From an uncultured Pelagibacteraceae bacterium (GTDB lineage Bacteria; Pseudomonadota; Alphaproteobacteria; Pelagibacterales; Pelagibacteraceae): a DNA stretch of 64,000 nt. The stretch spans positions 62,001 to 126,000 of the forward strand of contig CABZDW010000001.1 of assembly GCA_902524545.1 (NCBI GenBank). The letters are read 5' to 3'. The notes beneath the pieces are model-generated. The model was not told the origin of the DNA, did no database searches, and saw nothing but the letters and a program-made list of their open reading frames with translations. The position numbers were made by a program, and so were the translations under genes. Within the stretch, counting starts at the first letter, position 1. The number at the start of each line of letters is the position of its first letter. Below are positions 1-8,487 of the stretch, one piece after another.

Positions 1-491
1 TTAGAAATAATTTTCCATTATTCCTTATTGGCAATGGAAATAACAGAATTCAATTTATTCAAGTTGATGACTTATGTTTAATTATTAAAAAATGTTTAAG
101 CCTTAAAAAAAAAGATATATTTAATGTTGGAACAAAAAAATCCTTTACTTTCAAAGAAAATTTATTGCATATAATAAAAAATTCTAAATCTAAGTCAAAA
201 ATTTTTAATATAAACTATTATTTAGGAAGTTTTGCTTTAAATTTGTTAATTTTTTTAAAGCTAATTGATATAAATTATTATCACAAAGCATTACTTACAA
301 AAAATATAGTTCTGAACACAAAAAAAGTTTTTAAGACTCTGAAATTAAATTTTGATAGTTCCAGTAAAGACATACTTTTAGAAAATTATAATTATTATGT
401 GAAAAATTTAGAAAGAATAAGTAAAATTAAGTCTGGATCAGATAAAAAACCAAATTTAAAAATTCTAAATATCTTTAGATTAATCTCTTGA
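1..491 (+). CDS. NAD-dependent epimerase/dehydratase, C-terminal part (5' end outside window)
   Basis: Open from the first bases of the window in the frame that stops at 489-491, so only the last ~160 residues are seen. The visible part has the 'R-x-Q-F-I-x-V-D-D' segment and a following 'FNVGT' segment typical of the substrate domain of short-chain nucleotide-sugar epimerases/dehydratases; the Rossmann fold and the YxxxK catalytic motif must lie upstream, outside the window. The remainder is Lys/Asn/Ile-rich and poorly conserved. Its end overlaps the converging rfbA gene by 17 bases. The neighbourhood of rfbA, rfbB and a glycosyltransferase points to surface-polysaccharide sugar synthesis. 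Substrate cannot be assigned. An internal TTG could be read as a start, but the conserved sequence before it argues for a longer gene. Confidence 0.7.
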   Translation, partial: RNNFPLFLIGNGNNRIQFIQVDDLCLIIKKCLSLKKKDIFNVGTKKSFTFKENLLHIIKNSKSKSKIFNINYYLGSFALNLLIFLKLIDINYYHKALLTKNIVLNTKKVFKTLKLNFDSSSKDILLENYNYYVKNLERISKIKSGSDKKPNLKILNIFRLIS

Positions 492-1341
492 GATAAGATG
501 AATATTCACAATTACCATAAAATTTTATAGAGTCTTTAATATTTTTTTTATTAATCCATTTGTTGTTAAACGAAATTTCTTCTAAACAGGCTATCTTTAA
601 ACCTTGTCGATTTTCAATAGCAGATACAAATGCTGATGTTTTATAAAAATCTTTGATAGAACCTGTGTCTAACCAGGCTCCGCCTCTCCCAATGATATCT
701 GCACTTAATTGTTTTTTAGATTTATAAAAATTTAATAAATCAACAATTTCTATCTCACCTCTTTTTGATGGCTTTAGTTTTTTTGCTAATTCAATCACTT
801 TATTGTCAAAAAAGTATAATCCTGTTATCGCTAAATCTGATACGAATTTTTTAGGTTTTTCTCTGATCAACAAAATTTTATTTTTTTTATCTACTTTAGC
901 TACACCAAATCCTTCAGGGTGCTGAACTTTATGTAAAATAATTCTTGCACCTTTTTTTAATTTAGTATTTTCCAGGAGTTTTGAAGTAAGATTTTGACCA
1001 TAAAAAAAATTATCTCCTAAAATCATTGCTACGTTATCTTTGCCAATAAATTTTTCCCCAATTATAAATGCATCAGGTAATCCTCTAGGTTTATCTTGCT
1101 CCAGGTAAGTTATTTTTATTCCTAAATTATCCCCATTTGGAATAAGTTTTTTATATTGATATAATTGTCCTTTATTAACAATTATTAAAATATCTTTTAT
1201 TCCTGCGAGCATTAAGATTGATAATGGATAAAAAATTAATGGTTTATCGTAAATTGGAAGAAGTTGCTTATTAACTGCTTTAGTTAAAGGACTCATTCTT
1301 GTGCCTTTCCCACCTGCTAAAATAATTCCTTTTTTAATCAT
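475..1341 (-). CDS. rfbA: Glucose-1-phosphate thymidylyltransferase
   Basis: Makes dTDP-glucose from dTTP and glucose-1-phosphate, the first step of dTDP-sugar (for example dTDP-rhamnose) synthesis in the cytosol. At 288 residues it has the usual family length. The nucleotide-binding loop GGKGTR is at residues 10-15, followed by the 'SPLTKAVNKQLLP' type segment, and the metal-site 'LGDNFFYG' lies near residue 110. The start codon overlaps the end of rfbB by four bases, so the two genes are translated as one unit. rfbC and rfbD, needed to finish dTDP-rhamnose, are not in the window; they may lie elsewhere, or the pathway may branch to another deoxysugar. Confidence 0.93.
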   Translation of the reverse strand: MIKKGIILAGGKGTRMSPLTKAVNKQLLPIYDKPLIFYPLSILMLAGIKDILIIVNKGQLYQYKKLIPNGDNLGIKITYLEQDKPRGLPDAFIIGEKFIGKDNVAMILGDNFFYGQNLTSKLLENTKLKKGARIILHKVQHPEGFGVAKVDKKNKILLIREKPKKFVSDLAITGLYFFDNKVIELAKKLKPSKRGEIEIVDLLNFYKSKKQLSADIIGRGGAWLDTGSIKDFYKTSAFVSAIENRQGLKIACLEEISFNNKWINKKNIKDSIKFYGNCEYSSYLKRLI

Positions 1342-2351
1342 GATTGCCCCAGTCTTTTTACGATATCTTTTTTTGATAGGCTTTTGTAGTAACTTTTATT
1401 TTTATTATACCACTCAAATGTTAACTTAATTCCATCCATAAAACGAACTTCTGGTATCCAACCAAGTTTTTTAATAATTTTGTTACTGTTCAAAGCATAC
1501 CTAATGTCATGCCCTGGACGATCTTTAACGAAATTTATTTCTACATTATTTCCCACTTTCACCAATTTTCTTGAAATATTTAAGAGCTGCGAACACACTT
1601 GTAAGTTATTTAAATTTTTATTTGAACCAATGTTGTAAAATTCTCCAATTTTACCTTTTAAAAAAACTTTTATTAAAGCCTCACAATGATCTTTTACATA
1701 AATCCATTCCCTTGAATTTGTACCTTTTCCATAAATTGGTAAGGGCTTGTTATTTAAAATATTATAAATTAATTTTGGTATTAATTTTTCAGGATGTTGC
1801 TTAGGCCCGTAGTTATTTGAGCAGTTGGTTACTATAGCTGGAATTTTATAAGTTCTAATATATGAGCTCACTAAATGATCTGAGGCTGCTTTGCTTGCCG
1901 CATAAGGTGAACTAGGATTATAAGGAAACTTTTCATTTGAACGACCTATTAATATATCACCATAAACTTCATCAGTAGAAATATGAATGAGTTTACATTT
2001 GTGTTTTTTGGTAAAATTTTTAAAAGACTCTAATAATTTATAAACATCAACAATATTACTGTTAATAAAGTTATCTGGATTATCAATAGATCTATCTACA
2101 TGAGTTTCAGCAGCTAGATTAAATATACATGTAGGCTTGTATTTCTTTAATATTTTATAAAATCTTTTTGCTCCTATACTACATTTGAAAAATTTATAGT
2201 TTTTAGAATATTTAAATTCTTTAACATTATAGAAATTCGATGAATAAGAAACTTTATCAATATTTATAACAAAATAATTTTTTTTTATTAATAATTCAAT
2301 TAAATTACTACCTATGAAACCTAAACCACCAGTTACAATTATTTTTTTCAT
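1338..2351 (-). CDS. rfbB: dTDP-glucose 4,6-dehydratase
   Basis: Converts dTDP-glucose to dTDP-4-keto-6-deoxyglucose using bound NAD. The Rossmann glycine motif TGGLGFIGS is at residues 7-15, 'STDEVYG' (the Thr-Asp-Glu active-site segment of this family) is at 125-131, and the catalytic Y150-x3-K154 pair is in 'YAASK'. 'RPGHD' near the C-terminus is also typical. The 337-residue length is normal. It is the first gene of the reverse rfbB-rfbA pair; its start faces the divergent glycosyltransferase across 58 bases, so both promoters must lie in or near that AT-rich gap. Confidence 0.94.
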   Translation of the reverse strand: MKKIIVTGGLGFIGSNLIELLIKKNYFVINIDKVSYSSNFYNVKEFKYSKNYKFFKCSIGAKRFYKILKKYKPTCIFNLAAETHVDRSIDNPDNFINSNIVDVYKLLESFKNFTKKHKCKLIHISTDEVYGDILIGRSNEKFPYNPSSPYAASKAASDHLVSSYIRTYKIPAIVTNCSNNYGPKQHPEKLIPKLIYNILNNKPLPIYGKGTNSREWIYVKDHCEALIKVFLKGKIGEFYNIGSNKNLNNLQVCSQLLNISRKLVKVGNNVEINFVKDRPGHDIRYALNSNKIIKKLGWIPEVRFMDGIKLTFEWYNKNKSYYKSLSKKDIVKRLGQS

Positions 2352-2409
2352 TGATTAATTTATTTTTACATTAGTAAAAAGTATTAGTATAGTTGATTAC
2401 ACTGATCAT

Positions 2410-3300
2410 ATGTCAATATCTAGGCAAAATTTAACGGTAATAATTGTGAGCTTTATGAGTGAAAATGTGATCCACGAGTGTATTGGCTCTATACCAAAGG
2501 ATATCAAAATTGTTGTGGTTGATAATTCTAACAATAAATCTTTTAAAAATGAAATTGAAAAAAAATATAATAATGTTCGTTGTATATTATCAGAAAATAA
2601 TATTGGCATGGGTGCAGGTAATAATTATGGACTAAGTGAAATCGATACGGATTATGGATTTATTCTTAATCCTGATGTTATTTTAAGAAATGATACAATT
2701 GAGGAACTCATACTTGCTTCTAAAAAAATTAGTACGTTTTCAATTATTTCTCCAATTATGGAGAATAAAAATTACCCAAACTATAAAATAAGCAAAGAAG
2801 ATAATTCTATAAATAAAGAAGATGAACCTTTTAAAGTAAAGAGCGTTGATGGGTTTGCTATGCTATTAAATATTTCAAGACTAAATAAATTAGAAAATTT
2901 CAAAAATAAAAAATATTTTGATGAAAATATTTTTCTTTATTTAGAAAATGATGATTTATGTAAAAGAATACTCAAAAATGATGAAAAAATTTACATAGTG
3001 CCAAAATCAAAAATTAATCATCTTGGTGCAAAAGCTGTTGATGAAAAATATAAATATGAAATAGAGTTATCAAGAAATTGGCATTGGGTTTGGTCAAAAT
3101 TTTATTTTAATAAAAAACATTATGGTTTTTTAAATGCCTATATCAAAGTATGCCCAATATTTATATCAGCAACTCTTAAGATGCTTCTATATTTTTTTAC
3201 TAATAAAAGAAAAAAAGAAATATATTTATTTAGAATGTTAGGATTTGTAAATGCTGCTTTAGGAAAAAAATCTTTTTATAGGCCTAAAATTAACAATTAA
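2410..3300 (+). CDS. Family 2 glycosyltransferase (rhamnosyltransferase-like)
   Basis: GT-A type glycosyltransferase that probably adds a sugar to a lipid-linked or surface glycan. It begins with the 'LTVIIVSFMSENVIHECI' type strand-helix, has 'VVVDNSNN' near residue 35 and the metal/nucleotide-binding 'NPDV' near residue 88; a 'FLYLENDDLCKRI' segment around residues 172-184 is typical of dTDP-rhamnosyltransferase-like members. A hydrophobic segment near residues 235-258 may contact the membrane. It lies divergent to rfbB-rfbA, consistent with use of a dTDP-sugar, though the donor is inferred only from context. Its stop overlaps the converging apt gene by four bases. Confidence 0.85.
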   Translation: MSISRQNLTVIIVSFMSENVIHECIGSIPKDIKIVVVDNSNNKSFKNEIEKKYNNVRCILSENNIGMGAGNNYGLSEIDTDYGFILNPDVILRNDTIEELILASKKISTFSIISPIMENKNYPNYKISKEDNSINKEDEPFKVKSVDGFAMLLNISRLNKLENFKNKKYFDENIFLYLENDDLCKRILKNDEKIYIVPKSKINHLGAKAVDEKYKYEIELSRNWHWVWSKFYFNKKHYGFLNAYIKVCPIFISATLKMLLYFFTNKRKKEIYLFRMLGFVNAALGKKSFYRPKINN

Positions 3301-3824
3301 TGACCTGGAAACTCTACTAAGCTTTCTACATGATAGCCTTTTTTAACTAAACTGTCGGATCCATCTAAATCAAAAAGATTTATGACAAATATAAAACCAG
3401 CAACTTTTCCATTAGAGATTTCCACAAGTTTGGCTGCTGCATCTGCAGTACCACCAGTTGCAATTAGATCATCAATAATTAATAAAGAGTCTCCCTCACT
3501 AATAGAATCTTTGTGGACTTCTATGGTAGCTTTTCCGTATTCTAACTCAAAATCAACAGAGTGCACATCGGCTGGTAATTTGTCTTTTTTTCTAAACATT
3601 ATAAATGGTTTTTTCAGAATATAAGAAACTGCTGAGGCAAAAACAAATCCCCTTGATTCAATTGCTGCAATCTTATTAAATTTCAATTTTTTTGATCTTT
3701 CTATGATTTGATCAATTGTTTCAGAAAAAGCTTTCTCATTTTTAATTAATGTACTGATATCTCTAAATAAAATACCCTTTTTTGGATAATCTGGAATAGA
3801 TCTAATAAAGTCTTTTAAATTCAT
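3297..3824 (-). CDS. apt: Adenine phosphoribosyltransferase
   Basis: Converts adenine plus PRPP to AMP. The PRPP-binding segment IIDDLIATGGTADAA spans residues ~116-130 and 'ESRGF' is near residue 56, both diagnostic for Apt. I place the start at 3824 (175 residues, starting MNLKDFIRSIPDYPKKG), which matches family N-termini; a longer reading to 3872 would add 16 non-conserved residues and run into mtnP. It is divergent from mtnP with 41 bases between the start codons. MtnP releases adenine from methylthioadenosine, so this pairing makes direct metabolic sense: Apt recycles the adenine. Confidence 0.95.
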   Translation of the reverse strand: MNLKDFIRSIPDYPKKGILFRDISTLIKNEKAFSETIDQIIERSKKLKFNKIAAIESRGFVFASAVSYILKKPFIMFRKKDKLPADVHSVDFELEYGKATIEVHKDSISEGDSLLIIDDLIATGGTADAAAKLVEISNGKVAGFIFVINLFDLDGSDSLVKKGYHVESLVEFPGH

Positions 3825-3865
3825 AAGAGTAAAATATAAAAGTATAAATAAATTAAATTTATAAC

Positions 3866-4738
3866 ATGACAATTAATAAATTAGCAATAATTGGTGGTAG
3901 TGGTCTTTATGATGTCGAAGAGTTCAAAAATCGAGAATTATTAGATTTAATTACTCCTTGGGGAAAACCATCAGATCAAATTTTAAAAACTAATTACAAT
4001 AATAAAGAAGTCTACTTTTTACCTAGACATGGGAGAGGTCATTTTATTTCACCCTCTAAAATAAATTTTAGAGCAAATATTGATGCACTTAAACAATTAG
4101 GTGTGACAGATATTGTATCAGTATCAGCAGTTGGATCTCTAAAAAAGGATTTACCTCCTGGGAAATTTGTTATTGTTAATCAATTCATTGATCGTACATT
4201 TGCAAGAGAGAAAACATTTTTTGATGATGAAATTGTTGCTCATGTTTCTATGGCTCACCCAACATCTAACGGCCTTATGAATGCTTGCGAGGATGCAATA
4301 AAAAAAGAGAAAATTGAATACCAAAGAAATGGGACGTATATTGTCATGGAGGGACCTCAATTTTCAACTTTAGCAGAGTCTAATTTATATAGATCTTGGA
4401 AAGCAGATGTAATTGGGATGACTAATATGCCGGAGGCAAAATTAGCAAGAGAAGCAGAAATAAGATACGCATCTGTTTCTATGGTGACTGATTATGATTG
4501 TTGGCATCCAGATCACGAAAATGTTGATGTTCAACAAGTAGTAAAAGTTTTGCTAGGTAATGCTGTAAAGGCAAAAAATATGATTAAAAACTTAATAGAA
4601 AATTTTGAAAACCATATTGATCCTGATGATCCAACAAATAATTGTTTAGATGTAGCTATTATTACTGCACCGGAAAAAAGAACGAAAAAAACTATAGAAA
4701 AATTAAATACAGTAGCGGGAAGGGTATTGAAAAAATGA
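3866..4738 (+). CDS. mtnP: 5'-Methylthioadenosine phosphorylase
   Basis: Phosphorolysis of methylthioadenosine (MTA) to adenine and 5-methylthioribose-1-phosphate. The phosphate loop 'GGSGLYD' is at residues 10-16, 'RHGRGH' follows near residue 53, 'MEGPQFST' near 160, and 'TDYDCWH' near 210. The Asp-x-Asp in that last segment is the 6-amino-purine (MTA/adenosine) signature, as opposed to the guanosine/inosine type. Length (290) fits. It heads a tightly spaced operon: its stop overlaps the next start in an ATGA. MTA is the by-product of spermidine synthase, encoded as a fusion four genes downstream. Confidence 0.94.
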   Translation: MTINKLAIIGGSGLYDVEEFKNRELLDLITPWGKPSDQILKTNYNNKEVYFLPRHGRGHFISPSKINFRANIDALKQLGVTDIVSVSAVGSLKKDLPPGKFVIVNQFIDRTFAREKTFFDDEIVAHVSMAHPTSNGLMNACEDAIKKEKIEYQRNGTYIVMEGPQFSTLAESNLYRSWKADVIGMTNMPEAKLAREAEIRYASVSMVTDYDCWHPDHENVDVQQVVKVLLGNAVKAKNMIKNLIENFENHIDPDDPTNNCLDVAIITAPEKRTKKTIEKLNTVAGRVLKK

Positions 4739-5667
4739 AAAAATTATTATTAATTCTAATATTTTTAACAGCATCAAATACAGTCTACGCAAATGGAAAA
4801 ATTTTAAAAAGTGGTTTTTTCACTAAAACAGCCTCGGTAAAAGAAGGTATGAGCATTGATGATCCTAAAAATAAAATTATAATTATTTACAATCATGGTC
4901 AAAATTCAAATGATAAAGCACACAAGAGTGAATGTATTTGGGTGAATCAAATAAGAAATCAAGCCTCATTAGTTGATAAGGAAATTAATGGTAAAAAAAT
5001 TATGGTTTATAATTTCTGTTCAAATGAATTTGCGGGTGATATGTCATTAAAAAAACACTGGTGGAATTCTAAAACTCTTTATGTAGGTAAGCACAAATTA
5101 GATAAAAGAGTTGAAAAAAATTTGGAATTAGTTGAAAAATTTATAAGTATAGGGGTTCCAAGAAAACAAATTATTATATCAGGTCATTCATGTGGGGGTC
5201 TATTAACTTTAATGTTGTTATCAGCTCACCCCGATAAAGTAGGTGGGGGCATATCATATATGCAAGCTTGTTTTGGTAAGCTTTCTAAAACTTATAAAGT
5301 AAAAAAAGTAGGCCCTGAAAAGGCATTAGAAAAATTTGCTAAAAAATACCCAGGCCCTGCTCAATTACGATCAAGACAAATTAATAATATTAAAGAATCT
5401 GATAATGTTCCTGTTTTAGCTTTCACTCACCCCAAGGATAAATGGGAGGGACTGACATCTGATTGGTTAGAAGAAGTACCAGGAGTTAAAAGAATTGTTA
5501 TTTCTGAAGACTATAAAATTAAAGGAAAATCTTGTGTTGTAAAAGGAGTTGATTGGCAAAAAAATGTTTCAGCTCGGAAAAATCCGGGTCATGAGATGAA
5601 CCAAGGGTTATGTTTTCAATACTATAATCCAGAAATTCTTAATTTTATTGCTTCAAGATTAAAATGA
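4735..5667 (+). CDS. Secreted alpha/beta-hydrolase-like protein of unknown substrate
   Basis: A 310-residue protein with a clear signal peptide (MKK, hydrophobic core, cleavage probably after A19 in 'TVYA'). The nucleophile elbow is G-H-S-C-G-G with Ser152; Asp235 ('HPKDKW') and His286 ('NPGHEM') are good candidates for the rest of a serine-hydrolase triad. An early 'YNHGQNSN' looks like an oxyanion-hole 'HG' strand. Four or more cysteines could form disulfides in the periplasm. I chose the ATG at 4735, which gives an ATGA overlap with mtnP and starts exactly at the signal peptide; an upstream GTG/TTG-type start would add residues with no signal character. It sits inside the MTA salvage operon, but a periplasmic esterase/peptidase has no known role there. 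Confidence 0.75.
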   Translation: MKKLLLILIFLTASNTVYANGKILKSGFFTKTASVKEGMSIDDPKNKIIIIYNHGQNSNDKAHKSECIWVNQIRNQASLVDKEINGKKIMVYNFCSNEFAGDMSLKKHWWNSKTLYVGKHKLDKRVEKNLELVEKFISIGVPRKQIIISGHSCGGLLTLMLLSAHPDKVGGGISYMQACFGKLSKTYKVKKVGPEKALEKFAKKYPGPAQLRSRQINNIKESDNVPVLAFTHPKDKWEGLTSDWLEEVPGVKRIVISEDYKIKGKSCVVKGVDWQKNVSARKNPGHEMNQGLCFQYYNPEILNFIASRLK

Positions 5668-6734
5668 GAATTGAAGGTAAAGAATATCATACTATTTGGT
5701 TTGAAAATAATGTTGTAAAAATTATTGATCAAACAAAACTTCCACACCAATTTATAATTAAAGACCTTAAAACAGTTAAGGAGTCAATAAATGCGATTAA
5801 GGCAATGGAAGTAAGAGGTGCACCTTTAATTGGAGCTACTGCAGCTTATGGAATGGTTTTAGCTATTATTGAAAATAAAGATCGATCATTTTTAAAGAAA
5901 TCTTCTGAAGATTTAATAAGTTCAAGACCAACGGCAATAAATTTAAAGTGGGCTGTTGATAGAATGATTAAAAAAATATCAGGTGTTAATAGTGATCAAA
6001 TTTTAGAAATAGCCGTGCGAGAAGCTAAAGAAATTTGTGAGGAAGATATTAAATTTTGTGAAAATATAGGATTGAATGGGTTAAAAATTATTGAAGAAAT
6101 CTATAATAAAAAAAAAAATACAGTTAATATTCTCACTCATTGCAATGCTGGATGGCTTGCAACAATAAATTGGGGGACTGCTACCTCTCCAATCTATCAT
6201 GCACACAAAAAAGGAATTCCCGTTCATGTGTGGGCAGATGAAACTAGACCAAGAAATCAAGGAGCGAATCTTACATCCTATGAATTAAATGAAGAGGGAA
6301 TTAAAAACACAATAATTGCAGATAATACAGGTGGCATATTAATGCAAAGGGGTGAAGTTGATATGTGTATTGTTGGAACAGACAGAACTCTAGCGAATGG
6401 AGATGTTTGTAATAAAGTTGGAACTTATCTTAAAGCACTAGCAGCTTATGATAATAAGATTCCTTTTTATGTTGCACTACCAAGTTCAACGATTGACTGG
6501 AATATAAAAGATCATAAAGATATTCCAATTGAAGAGAGAAACTCAGATGAATTATCTCATATTGAAGGTTTAGATGAAAAAGGAGATATAAAAAAAATAC
6601 AAATTTATCCAAAAAAAAGTAAAGCTATGAATCTAGCTTTTGATGTAACTCCAGCAAAATATGTTTCAGGATTAATTACCGAAAAAGGAGTATGTGAGGC
6701 ATCAGAAAAAGGACTTAAAGAATTATTTAAATGA
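5664..6734 (+). CDS. mtnA: S-methyl-5-thioribose-1-phosphate isomerase
   Basis: Isomerises 5-methylthioribose-1-phosphate to 5-methylthioribulose-1-phosphate, the step after MtnP. 'RGAPLIGATAAYG' is at residues 51-63. The two known catalytic residues are present at the same numbers as in the Bacillus subtilis enzyme: Cys160 ('THCNAG') and Asp240 ('GTDR'). 'ADETRPRNQGANLT' is the family signature. Length 356 is normal. It overlaps the hydrolase gene upstream and the aldolase gene downstream by ATGA junctions, so the whole set is probably translated from one transcript. Confidence 0.95.
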   Translation: MRIEGKEYHTIWFENNVVKIIDQTKLPHQFIIKDLKTVKESINAIKAMEVRGAPLIGATAAYGMVLAIIENKDRSFLKKSSEDLISSRPTAINLKWAVDRMIKKISGVNSDQILEIAVREAKEICEEDIKFCENIGLNGLKIIEEIYNKKKNTVNILTHCNAGWLATINWGTATSPIYHAHKKGIPVHVWADETRPRNQGANLTSYELNEEGIKNTIIADNTGGILMQRGEVDMCIVGTDRTLANGDVCNKVGTYLKALAAYDNKIPFYVALPSSTIDWNIKDHKDIPIEERNSDELSHIEGLDEKGDIKKIQIYPKKSKAMNLAFDVTPAKYVSGLITEKGVCEASEKGLKELFK

Positions 6735-7384
6735 TGAATTTAGATCAAAGAAATCAGATAATTGAATATTCGTTAAAATTAAATTCAACAAATCTTTCAC
6801 CCCTTAGGTCAGGCAATATATCATTAAGAGGAATAGAGGATGATATAGAAGGATACTTAATTACTCCATCAGGAAAAAAATATGAAAGCTTAAAACCTGA
6901 AGATATTGTTTTTATGGGTTTAAATGAAGAAGAAAAAAAAAACTCCACGAACAAACCTTCATCCGAATGGAGATTTCATCGAGATATTTATGCAAATAAA
7001 AAAGAAGCACACGCCATTGTTCACGCTCATTCTCCACACGCAACAGCTGTATCTTCACATGGAAAACCTATTCCACCATTTCATTATATGATTGCTCTTG
7101 CAGGAGGAGAAGACATTAAATGTGCTGAATATGCTACTTTTGGAACAGAAGAATTATCTAAAAATGTTATCAAAGCTTTAGAAAATAGAACTGCTTGTTT
7201 AATGTCTAATCACGGGCAGGTTGCTTTTGGAAAAAATCTTGATGATGCATTTGAACTAGCACAAGAGATAGAAAATATTTGTCATCAATACACTATTGCT
7301 TTAAAATTAGGGCAACCTAAGATTCTTTCATTTGAAGAAATGAAAAAAGTTTTAGATAAGGCTAAAAATTATAAAAAAGGGTAA
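6731..7384 (+). CDS. Class II aldolase/adducin-family enzyme, probably acting on methylthioribulose-1-phosphate
   Basis: 217 residues of the fuculose-1-phosphate aldolase fold. The catalytic/metal set is intact: Glu79 ('SSEWRFH'), His98 and His100 ('HAHSPH') and His161 ('NHGQ'), each exactly six positions after E73, H92, H94 and H155 of E. coli FucA. Directly after mtnP and mtnA two roles are known for such proteins: MtnB (dehydratase of the full methionine salvage pathway) or the aldolase of the 'DHAP shunt', which splits methylthioribulose-1-phosphate into DHAP and 2-methylthioacetaldehyde. The conserved Glu and the absence of mtnC/mtnD-type genes nearby favour the aldolase reading, but sequence alone cannot settle it. 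Confidence 0.82.
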   Translation: MMNLDQRNQIIEYSLKLNSTNLSPLRSGNISLRGIEDDIEGYLITPSGKKYESLKPEDIVFMGLNEEEKKNSTNKPSSEWRFHRDIYANKKEAHAIVHAHSPHATAVSSHGKPIPPFHYMIALAGGEDIKCAEYATFGTEELSKNVIKALENRTACLMSNHGQVAFGKNLDDAFELAQEIENICHQYTIALKLGQPKILSFEEMKKVLDKAKNYKKG

Positions 7385-7385
7385 G

Positions 7386-8426
7386 ATGATTAAAGTTGGG
7401 GAGCATATTACTTTAGATATTATAGGTACTACAAAAGAGTACGATCCTTCAGTTTTTGAAAAAGTTATACACAAAATAGCTAAAGCAGCCAATGTTACTA
7501 TTTTGAATATTTCAAAATATAAATTTGAACCTCAAGGTTTTACTATTTTAGCGTTATTAGCCGAAAGTCATATTAGTTTCCATACATTTCCAGAAAATGG
7601 AATAATTAGTTTTGATTTTTTTACCTGTGGAAAAATAAGTCCATCAGTAGCAATTGATATTGTAAAAGAAGAATTTAAACATAAAAGAATCGTTAAAAAA
7701 GAATTTAATAGAGATACTAGATCTCTCTACCACGATATCTACAGTTCACCTGGATTACAAAAATCTTACGTTGTAAATGAAGTTCTAGAGGATTTTAAAT
7801 CAAAAGTTGGTCAACATATTGAAATTTTAGAATTAGAACAATTTGGAAAATCTCTATTTATTGATGGCGAAATACAAGTTGCAGCTTCAGATGAACACTT
7901 GTACAGCTCAACTTTTGTAGGAGCTGGTTTAAAATTAAATAAAAAAAATGAAAGAGCAGCAATTATTGGTGGTGGTGATGGTGGTGTTGCAAGAGAATGT
8001 ATTTCAAAAAAGTTTAACTTTATAGATTGGTATGAATTAGATCCAGAAGTTGTTGAAGTTTGCAATAAACACCTTGGAGATATTGGAAAAAAAGCCACAG
8101 AAAAAAATTCAGTTAAATGTGTATGGGGTGATGCTTTTGAAAGCATCAAGACTATAAATGAAGATACTTATGATCACATTTTTGTTGATTTAAATGATGA
8201 TCATTTTTGTATAGATCTTGCTGCTAAAAACATGGACTCTTTAATTAGAATACTTAAACCTAAAGGAGTTATTACTGCACAAGTTGGAAGCCAGGATAAA
8301 AAACCTCTTCAAGTTGAAAATTGGCTGAACGTATTTAATCATCATTTTGGAAATACTAATTTATCAAGAGTTTACATACCTAGTTTCGATTGTTCTTGGA
8401 ATTTTTCTTCATCAATAAATCATTAA
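7386..8426 (+). CDS. speDE: Fused S-adenosylmethionine decarboxylase / spermidine synthase
   Basis: Residues 1-~115 are a prokaryotic AdoMet decarboxylase: the self-processing site is Glu60-Ser61 in 'AESHIS' (Ser61 becomes the pyruvoyl group), with His66 and Cys81 ('FFTCG') matching the known H68/C83 processing and catalytic residues of the Thermotoga enzyme. Residues ~120-346 are a spermidine synthase: 'DGEIQVAASDE', 'GGGDGGVARE' (decarboxylated-AdoMet binding), 'ELDPEVVEV' and the catalytic-type Asp in 'FVDLNDD'. The usual Y-H-E after the 'DE' motif is Y-S-S here. One polypeptide thus makes decarboxylated AdoMet, transfers aminopropyl to putrescine and releases MTA, whose salvage genes are just upstream. 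One base separates it from the aldolase stop. Confidence 0.92.
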   Translation: MIKVGEHITLDIIGTTKEYDPSVFEKVIHKIAKAANVTILNISKYKFEPQGFTILALLAESHISFHTFPENGIISFDFFTCGKISPSVAIDIVKEEFKHKRIVKKEFNRDTRSLYHDIYSSPGLQKSYVVNEVLEDFKSKVGQHIEILELEQFGKSLFIDGEIQVAASDEHLYSSTFVGAGLKLNKKNERAAIIGGGDGGVARECISKKFNFIDWYELDPEVVEVCNKHLGDIGKKATEKNSVKCVWGDAFESIKTINEDTYDHIFVDLNDDHFCIDLAAKNMDSLIRILKPKGVITAQVGSQDKKPLQVENWLNVFNHHFGNTNLSRVYIPSFDCSWNFSSSINH

Positions 8427-8487
8427 TTTTTTCTTTTTAATAGCCATCATTTGTGAAATACTAATTCTTTTATTAAAGGAGATAACA

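Noticed and set aside
3825-3865. SAM-responsive riboswitch before mtnP
   Set aside because: Only 41 bases separate the divergent apt and mtnP starts, too short for a known SAM riboswitch, and no stem is seen.
7811-8149. 112-residue reading frame on the reverse strand
   Set aside because: Lies wholly within the well-conserved spermidine synthase half of speDE; antisense shadow.
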